Source: RPQJ01 sp963762315 (GTDB lineage: Bacteria > Pseudomonadota > Gammaproteobacteria > Steroidobacterales > Steroidobacteraceae). Taken from it: a stretch of 64,000 nt of DNA. The notes beneath the pieces are model-generated. The model had not been told where the DNA came from, made no database searches, and saw nothing but the letters and a program-made list of their open reading frames with translations. The translations under genes were made by a program, and so were the position numbers. Positions 27,653 to 37,454 of this stretch are shown piece by piece. The stretch is taken from contig CAVXKO010000007.1 of NCBI GenBank assembly GCA_963762315.1, forward strand, positions 682,001-746,000, in the 5' to 3' direction. The first letter of the stretch is position 1, and every line of letters begins with the position of its first letter.

Positions 27653-28627
27653 ATGCCGATCCGAGACCCCATGGCGAACTGGACCGGCCGCGTGGACGCC
27701 GTCGAAGGCGCATCGGGCCGGCGCTGGCACCAGGTGGTGCGGCCGATGACGCCGGATGCGGTGCCCGGCACGGCCATCGTCGGCTTCGCGTGCGATGCGG
27801 GCGTGACTCGCAACCACGGCCGGCCGGGCGGCGCGGAAGGCCCGCAAGTGCTGCGCAGGATGCTCTCGAACCTCGCGTGGCACGGCGGCGGCGCCGACAG
27901 TCTCCTCGACGCAGGCGACGTCGTGTGCGACGGCGATCGCCTCGAAGCCGCGCAGCAGGAATACGCCGACCTCGTCGCGCGAATCCTGCGCGCAGGCCAC
28001 GCGCCGATCGGCCTCGGCGGCGGCCACGAAATCGCATGGGCGGCGTACCAGGGCATCGAACAGGCGCTCACCGGGCACCCGCGCTTCGAGCGGCTCGGCA
28101 TCGTCAATTTCGACGCGCACCTCGACATCCGCAAGCCGGACGCGCCGGGGCGCGGCACGTCGGGCACGCCGTTCCTGCAGATCGCGGAGGCGCGCGCGGC
28201 GGCGGGCAAGGAATTCCGCTACCTCTGCATCGGCGCCGCCGAACCCGCGAACACTCCGGCCCTGCTGCAGCGCGCGCAGTCCCTCGGGACGGAAATCGTC
28301 TTCGACGTGGATGCGGGCGGCGCCTCGACGGAAGCCGTGCTGCGCGAATTCATCGCCGACTCGTCGGCGATCTACCTCACGTTCTGCCTCGACGTGCTGC
28401 CGCCCGCCGTGGCTCCCGGCGTGAGCGCGCCGTCCGGGCTCGGCGTGGCGCTGCACCGGGCCATCGCGCTGCTGCGTGAAACCCTGCGTGTGTGCGGGCA
28501 TCGTACGCCGGCGAGCAAGCTGCTCGTCGCGGACATCGCGGAATTCAATCCGCGCCACGATCCGGACGGACGCACCGCGCGAACGGCGGCACGCATCGCC
28601 TACGAGATGGCCGCGATCAGTCCTTGA
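27653..28627 (+). CDS. hutG: Formimidoylglutamase, arginase-family
   Basis: Hydrolyses N-formimidoyl-glutamate to glutamate and formamide. The 324 residues carry the binuclear manganese motifs of ureohydrolases: GLGGGHEIAWAA near residue 125, FDAHLDIRKP near 150 and TFCLDVLPPAVAPGVSAP near 245. ATG 27653 has GAAGGAAG upstream, 10 bases after hutI. Its last 11 bases overlap the convergent CDF gene. Confidence 0.95.
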   Translation: MPIRDPMANWTGRVDAVEGASGRRWHQVVRPMTPDAVPGTAIVGFACDAGVTRNHGRPGGAEGPQVLRRMLSNLAWHGGGADSLLDAGDVVCDGDRLEAAQQEYADLVARILRAGHAPIGLGGGHEIAWAAYQGIEQALTGHPRFERLGIVNFDAHLDIRKPDAPGRGTSGTPFLQIAEARAAAGKEFRYLCIGAAEPANTPALLQRAQSLGTEIVFDVDAGGASTEAVLREFIADSSAIYLTFCLDVLPPAVAPGVSAPSGLGVALHRAIALLRETLRVCGHRTPASKLLVADIAEFNPRHDPDGRTARTAARIAYEMAAISP

Positions 28628-29528
28628 CGTCGGGCTCGACGAAGATCCAGCCCACTTCGGGGAAGCTCTTCTTGATGTCGCGCTCCAGGTCGTTGAGGTG
28701 CTGGACGGCCTCTTCGATGGTCAATCCAGCACGCATCTTCACCTTGGCGGCGAGCAGCACTTTCGGGCCGAACTGCAGCGTGATCGTGTGGAGCAGCGTC
28801 TCGATGTCTGGGTCGCGATTGATCAGCTCGTCGATCTGCGCGCGCAGGGCAGGCTCCGCCGACTTGCCGATCAGCAGCGCGCGGATGCGCACCACGATGA
28901 ACGCGGCGACGATGATGAGCACGCAGCCGATCAGGATCGAGCCGATCGCATCGTAGCGCGTGTCGCCCGTCTGCGCCGCGAGCCCGACGAACGCGAAGGC
29001 CAGCCCCAGGCCCGCGAGCGCCGCAATGTCTTCGCCGAGCACGACGACCAGCTCCGCATTGCGCGTGTGCCGCAGCCATTCCATGAACGGGCGGCCGCGA
29101 CGGATCTTCGCGATCTCCTTGAGGCAGCCGAGCAGGCTGCCGGACTCGAGAACGATCGAGATCGCAAGCACCGTGAGTGCCACCCAGGCCTTGTTGAGCG
29201 GCTCCGGATTGTGGAGCTTGTGCCAGCCTTCGTAGATCGAGAACAGGCCGCCCACGCTGAACAGCAGCAGTGCGACGACGAAGCTCCAGAAATACGTGAC
29301 CTTGCCGAAGCCGAGCGGGTGCGCAGCGGTGGGCGGATTGTCCGACTGCTTGAGCCCGACGTAGAGCAGCACCTGGTTCGCGCAGTCGGCGTACGAGTGG
29401 ATGGCCTCGGCCAGCATGCTGCCCGAATTCGTATAGATGGCCGCCCCGGTCTTGGTGATGGCGATCCCGAAGTTTGCGAGGAAGGCGTAGAGGATCGCCT
29501 TGGCAGACGACCCTTCGTTGGAGGACAT
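28617..29528 (-). CDS. Cation diffusion facilitator family transporter
   Basis: A 303-residue CDF protein that would export a divalent metal in exchange for protons. Six spans are visible, with the transmembrane metal site in AEAIHSYADCANQ (H-x3-D) and a second site in LGEDIAALAG. The C-terminal cytoplasmic domain holds TITLQFGPKVLLAAKVKM. The N-terminus MSSNEGSS at 29528 has GGAG upstream; a longer frame to 29609 lacks family support. The metal cannot be inferred. Confidence 0.88.
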   Translation of the reverse strand: MSSNEGSSAKAILYAFLANFGIAITKTGAAIYTNSGSMLAEAIHSYADCANQVLLYVGLKQSDNPPTAAHPLGFGKVTYFWSFVVALLLFSVGGLFSIYEGWHKLHNPEPLNKAWVALTVLAISIVLESGSLLGCLKEIAKIRRGRPFMEWLRHTRNAELVVVLGEDIAALAGLGLAFAFVGLAAQTGDTRYDAIGSILIGCVLIIVAAFIVVRIRALLIGKSAEPALRAQIDELINRDPDIETLLHTITLQFGPKVLLAAKVKMRAGLTIEEAVQHLNDLERDIKKSFPEVGWIFVEPDVKD

Positions 29529-29664
29529 GGCGCATTCTCCAGGGTGACGCCCCGACGATAGAGGCAGCCGCCTCGGCACGCAATCGTGCCGCCCGCATTT
29601 TGCCGCCACGCCCGTCGCGGCGTATCCTCGCGCCTCCCCGGCTGTGCGCCGTCACGGAACCGAT

Positions 29665-31273
29665 ATGAGACTGCGCGTGATCGCTCTCGGAGTGTGCTTC
29701 ATGGCTGCGCTTGCAGGCTGCGGCCGCAAGGCGCCCGCCCCCGAGACCCCGGCCGCAAAACCGGACCACGCCGCCGCGGCGGCCAGGCACCTGCCGGCCG
29801 GCATCGACTGGTACCCGGGCGGCGTGGACGCGGCCTTTGACGCCGCGAAGACGTCCAGCAAGCCGCTGTTCCTCTACTGGGGCGCCGAGTGGTGCCCGCC
29901 CTGCGCGCAGATCAAGGCCACCATTTTCAGCAGGCGCGAGTTCCAGGAACGCTCGCGCCTGTTCGTGCCGGTGTACCTCGACGGCGACACGCCGAGCGCG
30001 CAGAAATACGGTGAACAGTTCGGCATCGTTGGCTACCCGACCATGATCCTGTTCCGCCCCGACGGCACCGAGATCACGCGCCTGCCGGGCGGCGTCGATA
30101 TCCGGCTCTACGCGAAGATCCTCGACGTCGCGCTCGCCGGCGCCAGGCCGGTGGCCGACATCCTCGCCGCCGCGCGCCAGGGCGGGGAGACCAGCACAGA
30201 ACGACTGGAAGCTGCTCGCGTATTACGACTGGGCCACGGACAACGGCCACGTCCTGCCGCAGGCAGAGCGAACCGCCACCTTCCGCCAGCTGGCAGCGCG
30301 TTGCCCGGCGGAAATCGAGGCCGACTGCTCGAGACTGTTCTTCGAGTACCTCTCGTCGGCTGCGCGTGACGCCAAGGACAGCAAGCAGCCGGCGTTCGAC
30401 GGGCTCGAGCGCGCCGATGCGCGCCGCAAGCTGCTGACGCTGATAGACCAGCCGTCCGTGCAACAGGCCAACGTCGAACACCTTCTTTACGCAGCGCCGG
30501 ACGTGGTCGGCGCGCTCTCGGACGCGGGCACGCCCGAGCGCCGCCAACTGACGACGGCGTGGAGCGCAGCGCTCGACAAGCTTGCGGCGCTGACGGGCGA
30601 AGGCGCGCTCTCGACGAAGGAGCAGCTGAACGTGCTGCGCGGACGCGTGCTGCTCGCCAGGCTCGACGCACCCGACGGTCCGCTGCCGCCCGCACTGCTC
30701 GACGAGGCGCGCCGCGCCGTGGCGAAAGTCGATGCCGCGGTGACCGAACCGGCGGCGCGGACGGCCGCGATCAACGCCGCCGTCGGCCTCTATTGGGAAG
30801 CGGGCCTCGACGCCGAGGGCAACCAGCTGCTGACCGCGGAACTCGGCAAGTCGAAGACACCGTACTACTTCATGCTCGACCTCGCGGACCTTGCCGAGAA
30901 GGCCGGACGCAAGGACGAAGCGGTGCAGTGGCTCGGACGCGCGTACCACGACGCGAAGGGCCCGGCCACGCGCTTCCAGTGGGGATACAACTACCTCACC
31001 GGCATGATCGAGATGACGCCCGGAAACGTGAACGGGATCGAGAAGGCAGGGCTCGACGTACTCGGCGAACTCGACGGCTCGCCGGACGCGTTCTACCAGC
31101 GCACGCGCATCCGGCTGGAGCAACTCAGCGAGCAGCTGCTCAAGTGGGGCAAGACGGGCGAAGCCGCAAAGACCGTGGGCAAGCTTCGCGCGCGAACGCA
31201 GCAGATCTGCGTGAAGCTGCCCGAAGGCGACGAAGGCCGCGCTGCGTGCGAGGCGTTCCTCAAGCGCGGCTAG
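29665..31273 (+). pseudogene. Thioredoxin-fold lipoprotein with long helical C-terminus, single-base frameshift
   Basis: ATG 29665 starts a lipoprotein signal (LGVCFMAALAGC). A thioredoxin domain follows, with active site LYWGAEWCPPCAQIKA and cis-proline IVGYPTMILF. Near 30195 similarity moves one frame over with one surplus base (NDWKLLAYYDWATDNGH). It then continues for about 355 residues of helical repeats to 31273. The repaired length is about 535 residues. A thiol oxidoreductase or chaperone role in the periplasm is likely. Its stop overlaps the convergent GNAT gene by 14 bases. Confidence 0.78.
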
Positions 31274-31823
31274 CCAGCCACTCGGCGCGGCCGATCTCGT
31301 ACTTGCAGGCCCGGCGCTCGTCCTCCGTCTCGCCGATCGCGAGGCTGTCCGGGTAGACGAATTCGCCGGTGCGGCGCAGGCGGCACTTCTCCATGACGCG
31401 CTGCGACGCCCGGTTGCCGAGCAGCGTGCGCGCCGAAATCTTCTCCGCACCAACGCGCATGAAACCGTGCTCGAGCAGGGCGCGAGCGCCTTCCGTCGCG
31501 TACCCGTGCCCCCACGCGGCCCTGCGCAGGCGATACCCGAGTTCGAGGTACTCCGGTTCGATGCGATCGTCCCGCAGATGGAACCAGCCGAGGAATTCCC
31601 CGTCCGGCAGGCACTCGGCCGCCCAGTAGCCGAGCAGCGGCTGCTGTTCGTAGATCTCGAACCAGCGGGGCATGAAGCTACTCACATAGGCGTCGCGCGG
31701 CGTCGGCCGGCCGCCGGTGACGTAGCGCATCACCTCGGGATCGGAATCCAGCTCGACCAGCACGTCCGCGTCGTCGACGGTGAATCTGCGCAGCCGCAGC
31801 CGCGCGGTCTCTAGTAGGATCAT
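31260..31823 (-). CDS. GNAT-family N-acetyltransferase
   Basis: A 187-residue RimJ/RimL-like acetyltransferase. It begins with the typical ETARLRLRRFTVDDADVLVE. The acetyl-CoA loop lies in LGYRLRRAAWGHGYATEGAR, and the terminal motif is NRASQRVMEKCRLRRTGEF. ATG 31823 (MILLETARL) is the family start; a longer upstream frame is spurious. It may acetylate an amino group on a protein or small molecule; the substrate is unknown. Confidence 0.88.
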   Translation of the reverse strand: MILLETARLRLRRFTVDDADVLVELDSDPEVMRYVTGGRPTPRDAYVSSFMPRWFEIYEQQPLLGYWAAECLPDGEFLGWFHLRDDRIEPEYLELGYRLRRAAWGHGYATEGARALLEHGFMRVGAEKISARTLLGNRASQRVMEKCRLRRTGEFVYPDSLAIGETEDERRACKYEIGRAEWLASRA

Positions 31824-31869
31824 GGCTTGAACTCGGCGACCGTTCGCAGCAAGGATCCAAGAGTAACTC

Positions 31870-32850
31870 ATGACGACATCGCACCTGGAAGCCGTCCGTC
31901 CGATCACGCTCGCCGAGGTGCAGGCCGCGCGCGCACGAATCGCGCAGACGATCGTGCGCACGCCGTTGGTGCGCCTCGAGCTCGGGCCGGGCTTTCCCGA
32001 CATCCGCCTCAAGCTCGAGAACCTCCAGCCGATCAACGCCTACAAGTTGCGGGGCGCGGCCAATGCCGTGTCGCTGTTGTCCGAGCCGGAGCGCAAGCGC
32101 GGCGTGTGGACGATCAGCGCCGGCAATGCCGGCCAAGGCGTGGCCTACGCGGCCCGGCAGGCGGGCGTGCCCTGCACCGTCGTCGCCATCGAGACCGCGC
32201 CGGCCTCGAAGATGGAGCGCATGCGCGCGCTCGGCGCCCGCATCGTGCCCGTGCCCTATGCCGTGGCCTGGAAGGCCCTGGAGGATCGCGCCTACGAGGG
32301 TGTCGAGGGAACCTTCATCCATCCCTTCGACGATCACAACTTCATCGCCGGTCACGCGACGATGGGCCTCGAGATCCTCGAGGACGCGCCGGACACGGTG
32401 GCCGTGATCGGCAGCATCGGGGGCGGCGGGCTCATCGCCGGCGTCGGCAGCGCCATCAAGGCGCTCAATCCGGCGATCAAGGTCTGGGGCGCCGAACCGG
32501 AGACGGCAGCACCGACCGCCCGGTCGTTGGCAGCCGGATCGCCGCAGGTGTTCGGCGAATGGCAGGCGTCGTTCGTGGACGGCGCCGGCGGCCAGAGCAT
32601 GTTCCCGCGCATGTGGGAGCGCATGAAGCCCGTGATGGACGGGTGCATCGTCGTGAGCCTGGACGACACGCGCAAGGCGATGCGCCTGCTGGCGGAGAAG
32701 ACGCGCGTCATCGCCGAGGGGGCCGGGGCGCTGTCGGTCGCGGCCGCGTTGACCGGCAAGGCGGGCGCCGGGCCGATCGTCGCGGTCGTGTCGGGCGGCA
32801 ACATCGACCTGGCGAAGTTCTGCGAGCTGATCGGTGCATGCAAGCCCTGA
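31870..32850 (+). CDS. Threonine/serine dehydratase-like PLP enzyme
   Basis: A 326-residue fold-type II PLP enzyme. The Schiff-base lysine lies in LQPINAYKLRGAANAV. The phosphate-binding loop is SIGGGGLIAG near residue 180, and VVSGGNID lies near the C-terminus. It lacks the ACT-like regulatory domain of biosynthetic IlvA, so it resembles catabolic or racemase-type members. The usual SFK before RGA is AYK here, so the substrate may differ from threonine. It is divergent from the GNAT gene and overlaps the next gene by 13 bases. Confidence 0.85.
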   Translation: MTTSHLEAVRPITLAEVQAARARIAQTIVRTPLVRLELGPGFPDIRLKLENLQPINAYKLRGAANAVSLLSEPERKRGVWTISAGNAGQGVAYAARQAGVPCTVVAIETAPASKMERMRALGARIVPVPYAVAWKALEDRAYEGVEGTFIHPFDDHNFIAGHATMGLEILEDAPDTVAVIGSIGGGGLIAGVGSAIKALNPAIKVWGAEPETAAPTARSLAAGSPQVFGEWQASFVDGAGGQSMFPRMWERMKPVMDGCIVVSLDDTRKAMRLLAEKTRVIAEGAGALSVAAALTGKAGAGPIVAVVSGGNIDLAKFCELIGACKP

Positions 32851-33686
32851 ACACCCTGAGGCGCATCGCAAGGCGTTGCGGCGCATTGGCCATCGCCGTC
32901 GGCTTCCTCGCGTCGAGCGTGCACGCGCAGGACATGCAGATCATCACGCTGAAGCACCGCCTCGCCGACGAAATCCTGCCGGTGGTGCAGCCGCTCGTCG
33001 AGCGCGGCGGCGTGATCACGGGCACGGACAACCTGCTCATCGTGCGCACGAGCGCGGACAATTTCGCGCAGATCCAGCAGGCCGTGGCGGCGCTCGACCG
33101 GGCGCCGCGACAACTGCTCATCAGCGTCGGGCAGGGCGGTGTCTCGAACGACGACTCGGCCGGCATACGCGGCTCGGCCACCGTCGGTAGCGGCGACGTG
33201 CAGGTGGGCGTGAATCGTCCGCCAGGCGCGGAGTCGGGCGTGCAGGTGCAGGCCCAGGCGCGCACGCTGCAGACGGACGCGGGCAGCGTGAGCAGCGTGC
33301 GCGCGCTCGAAGGCTCGGAGGCCTACATTGCCGTCGGCCAGTCGCGCCCGGTGACGACGACGAACGTCACGTCGGGCTGGTACGGCCCGACTGTCTCGCA
33401 GACCACGCAGTATCGCGAGGCGAGCAGCGGGTTCTACGCGACGGCACGGCTCAGCGGCGACCGCGTGACGCTGGAGATCTCGCCGCAGCAACAGGCGTTC
33501 CGCAGCCGCGGGGCCATCGACACGCAGCGCGTCGTGACGACCGTGTCCGGCCGCCTCGGTGAGCGCATTGCGATCGGGGCCGTAGGTGAGCAGAGTTCCG
33601 GCTCGACGAACGGGCTGCTCCGCTGGGGCACCCGCTCGTCCGACTCGGAATACTCCGCGTGGGTCATGGTCGAGGAAATTCCCTGA
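32838..33686 (+). CDS. Periplasmic protein with a secretin-N (NolW-like) domain
   Basis: A 282-residue protein with a signal peptide (IAVGFLASSVHA). A secretin N-type domain follows (LKHRLADEILPVVQPLVERG, TDNLLIVRTSADNFAQIQQA). The secretin channel domain is absent; the rest is beta-rich and glycine/serine-rich. ATG 32838 lies within the end of the dehydratase gene. It may bind or assist another envelope complex, but no secretion genes are nearby. Confidence 0.7.
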   Translation: MQALNTLRRIARRCGALAIAVGFLASSVHAQDMQIITLKHRLADEILPVVQPLVERGGVITGTDNLLIVRTSADNFAQIQQAVAALDRAPRQLLISVGQGGVSNDDSAGIRGSATVGSGDVQVGVNRPPGAESGVQVQAQARTLQTDAGSVSSVRALEGSEAYIAVGQSRPVTTTNVTSGWYGPTVSQTTQYREASSGFYATARLSGDRVTLEISPQQQAFRSRGAIDTQRVVTTVSGRLGERIAIGAVGEQSSGSTNGLLRWGTRSSDSEYSAWVMVEEIP

Positions 33687-33692
33687 CGCCGA

Positions 33693-34283
33693 TCAGGTCG
33701 ACGGCGCTTGACCCGGAGGCAGTGCCGGGGGCGACGGTGGACCGCCTGGCGGATTCGCCGGCGGCATCTCCTTGGGCGTCGCCTGATCCACGGGCGCCGT
33801 CGGCGCCACGCTCATGCCGGACGAAGGCGCGATGGGCGCCGGCGTGCTCACGATTTCGACTTTGTTGATGAAGTAATCCGTCTCGCCGAAGCAGTTGGTC
33901 GGCAATCCGGGATGCTCGCTGTAGGACAGGCGCACCTGCTGGCCCACCGCCTTGAACAGCCGTTCGGCCACCGCGCCGTCGCGCACCGAGAAGTTCCAGA
34001 TCTGCGGGGCGACGCCGCCCACCACGTACATGGCGAGTTCGCCCTCGTACGTCTTGCAGATCCAGCCACGCTTCGAGAACTTCTGCAGCACGCCCGCGCG
34101 CTCGCCCTCCGAGTAGCTCCACCACAGCATGAAGAGCGTGTAGAGCGCGATCAGCACCAGCGCGCCGATGAGGCTGGTCCACACGAAGAACATGAAGCTG
34201 CGACGCGGCGGCCTCTGCGCCGGCGGAGGCACTGCGCCTGACGGGGTCGTGGAGGTGGACGTGGGCGTATTCGTTGCGGCCAT
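33693..34283 (-). CDS. Single-span membrane protein, conserved, unknown function
   Basis: A 196-residue protein. A proline/threonine-rich N-terminus is followed by one span (FVWTSLIGALVLIALYTLFM) and a conserved core: SYSEGERAGVLQKFSKRGW, CKTYEGELAM and FGETDYFINKVEIV. The last 45 residues are proline-rich. Similar proteobacterial proteins exist, sometimes mislabelled as enzymes. ATG 34283 has AGAGG upstream. It lies 17 bases after the phospholipase D gene in the same direction. Confidence 0.65.
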   Translation of the reverse strand: MAATNTPTSTSTTPSGAVPPPAQRPPRRSFMFFVWTSLIGALVLIALYTLFMLWWSYSEGERAGVLQKFSKRGWICKTYEGELAMYVVGGVAPQIWNFSVRDGAVAERLFKAVGQQVRLSYSEHPGLPTNCFGETDYFINKVEIVSTPAPIAPSSGMSVAPTAPVDQATPKEMPPANPPGGPPSPPALPPGQAPST

Positions 34284-34300
34284 GGTGCGTGCCTCTGTGC

Positions 34301-35860
34301 TCAAAGCTGGGATTCGATCGGAACGAGACGGAGCAACGTCACGCCGACGCGCTCCAGGATGCTGGCGTCCGGCTCGTTTTCCCCGCGGCGTTCCTGACCG
34401 TTGGCGCGATCGTACCAGACGAGCCCGTCGCCCTCCTCCAGGACCACGCGGTAACTGAGGTCCGGGGACGTGGTCAGCTCGAATTGGCGGCGCAACTGCT
34501 CGGCCAGCTCCGGGCTGTCGACCAGCACGCCCATCTCGGTATTGAGGTTCGCCGAGCGGGGATCAATGTTCATCGAACCGATGTAGGCCCAGCGCCGGTC
34601 GATGACCATGGCCTTGGTGTGCAACGTGGCGCCGGACGAGCCGAGCACGCTAATTTTCCTTCGCGCATCCGGGTCGCCGGGCTTGCGCTTCATCTCGTAC
34701 AGTTCGACCCCGCCCCGCAGCAGGTCGCGGCGATAGCGCGCATAGCCCGTGTGCACGGCTGCGACGTCCGTCGCGGCGAGCGAATTGGTCAGCACGACGA
34801 CGCGCATCCCGCGCCGCACGTCGGCAATGAGGCCCGCGGCCCCCTGCTCGCCCGGCACGAAGTACGGGGAAATGACCAGGGTCTCCCGGCTGGCCTGGGC
34901 GATCGCAGCGTCGAGGCCGCTCAGCACCACGGAGGCCTGCAGGCCTTCGTCATCCGAACCGATCTTGGTGGGCTCGTCGACCAGCAGCTTGATCTCCCGC
35001 ACCTTGAGCGGCGGCGGCGCGCTCGCGATCAGGTTCGCGCGCTGCTGCACGTCACGCAACGCGGCGACATAGGGCGTGTCACTCTTGCTTTCGCGGAAGT
35101 CGTTTGCGAGGCGGATCAGGTTCTCGAGTTCGCCCGGCTTCGGCTTGCGGCTGTCGAACCGCGACACCGGCACGGCATTCTCGCTGTTCCAGTACGCGTC
35201 GAACTCGCGGCTGACGTCCTCGACGACCGGACCGGTCAGCAGGACGTCGAGGTCGGCGAAGTTCGAGTGCCGCGACGCACCGAAGTACTCGTCGCCGATG
35301 TTGCGGCCGCCGAGGATGGCCATGCGGTTGTCGACGATCCACGCCTTGTTGTGCATGCGGCGGTTGAGGCGGCTGCCGCGCAGGAGGAATTCGCCCACCT
35401 TCGCGATGCTGCCGTAACGGTTGTAGAACGGGTTGAAGATCCGCACTTCGATCAGCGGATGCTGGTCGGCGACCGTGAAGATGTCGTGCTTGGCGCGGCC
35501 GTCCGCATCGTCGATCAGCAGGCGCACGCGCACCCCCCGCTCGGCTGCGCGCATCAGCTCGGAGGCGAGCAGCTTGCCCGTGAGGTCGTCCTGCCAGATG
35601 TAGTACTGCACGTCGAGCGAGCGGCCGGCGGCCTCGGCCGTCGCGGCGCGGTAGGCGAATGCCAGCGCGTTGTCCTCGATGAGGCGGATGCCCGACTCCC
35701 GGGGACTCGCGCCGAGCTCGTCGACGACGGCGCGGTCGATGCGGCTCGTTTGCGCGACCGGGATCGCATGGCTCGGCTCCACGCCTTCGAGGCGCGGAGC
35801 GGTGGCGCAATGCGTCAGCAGCGGCAGGAGCGCGAGGAGCGCGTAACGGCGAAGCAACAT
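34301..35860 (-). CDS. Phospholipase D-family protein (cardiolipin synthase ClsC-like)
   Basis: A 519-residue protein with two HKD motifs: RRMHNKAWIVDNRMAILGGR near residue 170 and ATLHTKAMVIDRRWAYIGSM near residue 415. The N-terminus is a signal with a possible but atypical lipobox (LLTHC). It is probably a periplasmic or membrane phosphatidyl transferase making cardiolipin. It lies 14 bases after the alpha/beta hydrolase gene, suggesting a phospholipid-processing operon. Confidence 0.87.
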   Translation of the reverse strand: MLLRRYALLALLPLLTHCATAPRLEGVEPSHAIPVAQTSRIDRAVVDELGASPRESGIRLIEDNALAFAYRAATAEAAGRSLDVQYYIWQDDLTGKLLASELMRAAERGVRVRLLIDDADGRAKHDIFTVADQHPLIEVRIFNPFYNRYGSIAKVGEFLLRGSRLNRRMHNKAWIVDNRMAILGGRNIGDEYFGASRHSNFADLDVLLTGPVVEDVSREFDAYWNSENAVPVSRFDSRKPKPGELENLIRLANDFRESKSDTPYVAALRDVQQRANLIASAPPPLKVREIKLLVDEPTKIGSDDEGLQASVVLSGLDAAIAQASRETLVISPYFVPGEQGAAGLIADVRRGMRVVVLTNSLAATDVAAVHTGYARYRRDLLRGGVELYEMKRKPGDPDARRKISVLGSSGATLHTKAMVIDRRWAYIGSMNIDPRSANLNTEMGVLVDSPELAEQLRRQFELTTSPDLSYRVVLEEGDGLVWYDRANGQERRGENEPDASILERVGVTLLRLVPIESQL

Positions 35861-35874
35861 CGGTGCGCGCGGGA

Positions 35875-37347
35875 TCAGTGCGCCGTGACCGCCGGCGCGA
35901 CGAAGTCGTCGATGCGCTGGAGCACGTAGGCATGGAACGGATTGCTGCGCTGGCGCGTGAGCATCCAGCCCGGGATCTCGAGCACGCCGTTCTCGCCGCG
36001 CGCCTCGATGCGACCGAGTTGCACGTGGTTCGTGCCCTCGAGCGACTCGTAGCCGTACAGCGGATCGTCGGGCGGGAACGGGAGGGCCACGTGCGACAGC
36101 GAGAACACGCCGGCGGGCCAGGCGAGGTCGAGCAGGCGCTCGGTCTGCCGGCCGGTCTTCGCGTCGGCGTGCATCTCCTTCACCTGCTCGGTGCGCGGGT
36201 TCACGTTCGTCACCACGGTGAGGGCGTACGGGCGCTGCGGCGTACCGAGCAGGCGCTGCGTCAGCGGGCCAGGGTCGGCCACCAGCAAGGGTTGCACCCG
36301 CGCTTCACGATTCACGTCGAACAGCACGAGATCGTTGTCGCCGGTGGCAAGGCGGCCGAGCAGCACGTCCACCACCGCTTCGGCCTTGACGGTCGAATCG
36401 ACCGTGGAGAGGAAGACCAGGGTCGGCGGAAAGCCCTGGATCGGCCCGGCCTTGCCGAAGCGCTCGAGCCGCCTGGCGAGCCGGCTCGTGAGGCGCTGCG
36501 TCTCGCCGGCTGCATGGAAGCTGAACGACTGGTACTTGTACGGGTCCACCTCGGCCGTGATCACCTGCCAGGCCGCACGTGCGAAACCGGGCAATTCCGA
36601 GATGCCGGTGCGAATGCGTCCAATCACCGCCAGCGGCGAGATGGCGATGGCCGGCGAGACCAGGACCAGGCCGGCCGGTTGCGGCGATGCCTTGTCGCCC
36701 TCGAGGATCGAGAGGCTGTAGCTCACTGAGAGCGCCGCGCCGTTCGAGTAGCCGATCATGTAGATCGGCTTGCCGGGCCCGAGCTGCGCGCGCAGGTCGC
36801 GCATCGCCATGCGCACCGCGGCCTCCATGTCCTCGATCTCGAACGTCAACAGCCCCGACGGCGCCGTGCCGTGACCGGGCAAACGCAGGCCGACCACGTG
36901 AAACCCCCTGGCGCCCAGGTGTTCGCCGATCGACCGCAGGCTGTACGGGGAATCCGTGAGTCCGTGCAACAGGAGCACGCCGCCCACGGGCTGAGCGGGG
37001 GCGATCTCGAAGGTGCGGTTCCAGTTTACCGGCCACACGCCGGGATCGCTGCGGCTGCCCACGGCAAAGCGATTGAAGGGCGCGATGTCGCCCGGCGCCA
37101 CCTTCGCATAGACCTCGCGGCGGAGTTCGTCGAAGAGCCGGTCCTCGAGCTGGCGGTAGGCCGCCAGGGTGGTGACGTCCCCGGCCTTCGCGACCGTGAA
37201 TTCCTCGTGGAGCCTGGCGCGATGCCAGACCTGGGGCTCCGGGCCGTTGAGCGCGAAGTACAGCCACACACCCCCGGCAATCAGGAGCACGCCCAGGACG
37301 GCGGATGCGGCGATACGGCGGAGGACCTGCAGGAGGGAAAGCAGCAT
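35875..37347 (-). CDS. Membrane-anchored alpha/beta hydrolase
   Basis: A 490-residue protein with one N-terminal span (ASAVLGVLLIAGGVWLYFAL). The serine-hydrolase fold follows: oxyanion region LLLHGLTDSPYSLRS and nucleophile elbow IYMIGYSNGAALS. A late histidine lies in EGTNHVQLGRI. It may act on lipids in the envelope, consistent with the downstream phospholipase D-like gene. No clear ribosome site precedes ATG 37347. Confidence 0.8.
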   Translation of the reverse strand: MLLSLLQVLRRIAASAVLGVLLIAGGVWLYFALNGPEPQVWHRARLHEEFTVAKAGDVTTLAAYRQLEDRLFDELRREVYAKVAPGDIAPFNRFAVGSRSDPGVWPVNWNRTFEIAPAQPVGGVLLLHGLTDSPYSLRSIGEHLGARGFHVVGLRLPGHGTAPSGLLTFEIEDMEAAVRMAMRDLRAQLGPGKPIYMIGYSNGAALSVSYSLSILEGDKASPQPAGLVLVSPAIAISPLAVIGRIRTGISELPGFARAAWQVITAEVDPYKYQSFSFHAAGETQRLTSRLARRLERFGKAGPIQGFPPTLVFLSTVDSTVKAEAVVDVLLGRLATGDNDLVLFDVNREARVQPLLVADPGPLTQRLLGTPQRPYALTVVTNVNPRTEQVKEMHADAKTGRQTERLLDLAWPAGVFSLSHVALPFPPDDPLYGYESLEGTNHVQLGRIEARGENGVLEIPGWMLTRQRSNPFHAYVLQRIDDFVAPAVTAH

Positions 37348-37454
37348 GGGGCCCGATCATAGTGGAAACCGCAAAATTCTCGTAAAACCCGAATGGCCCG
37401 GATGCGCGCGGCGAGGCAGCATCGCGCAAGCGCCCTCATCTGGCTTGCGTCGTC

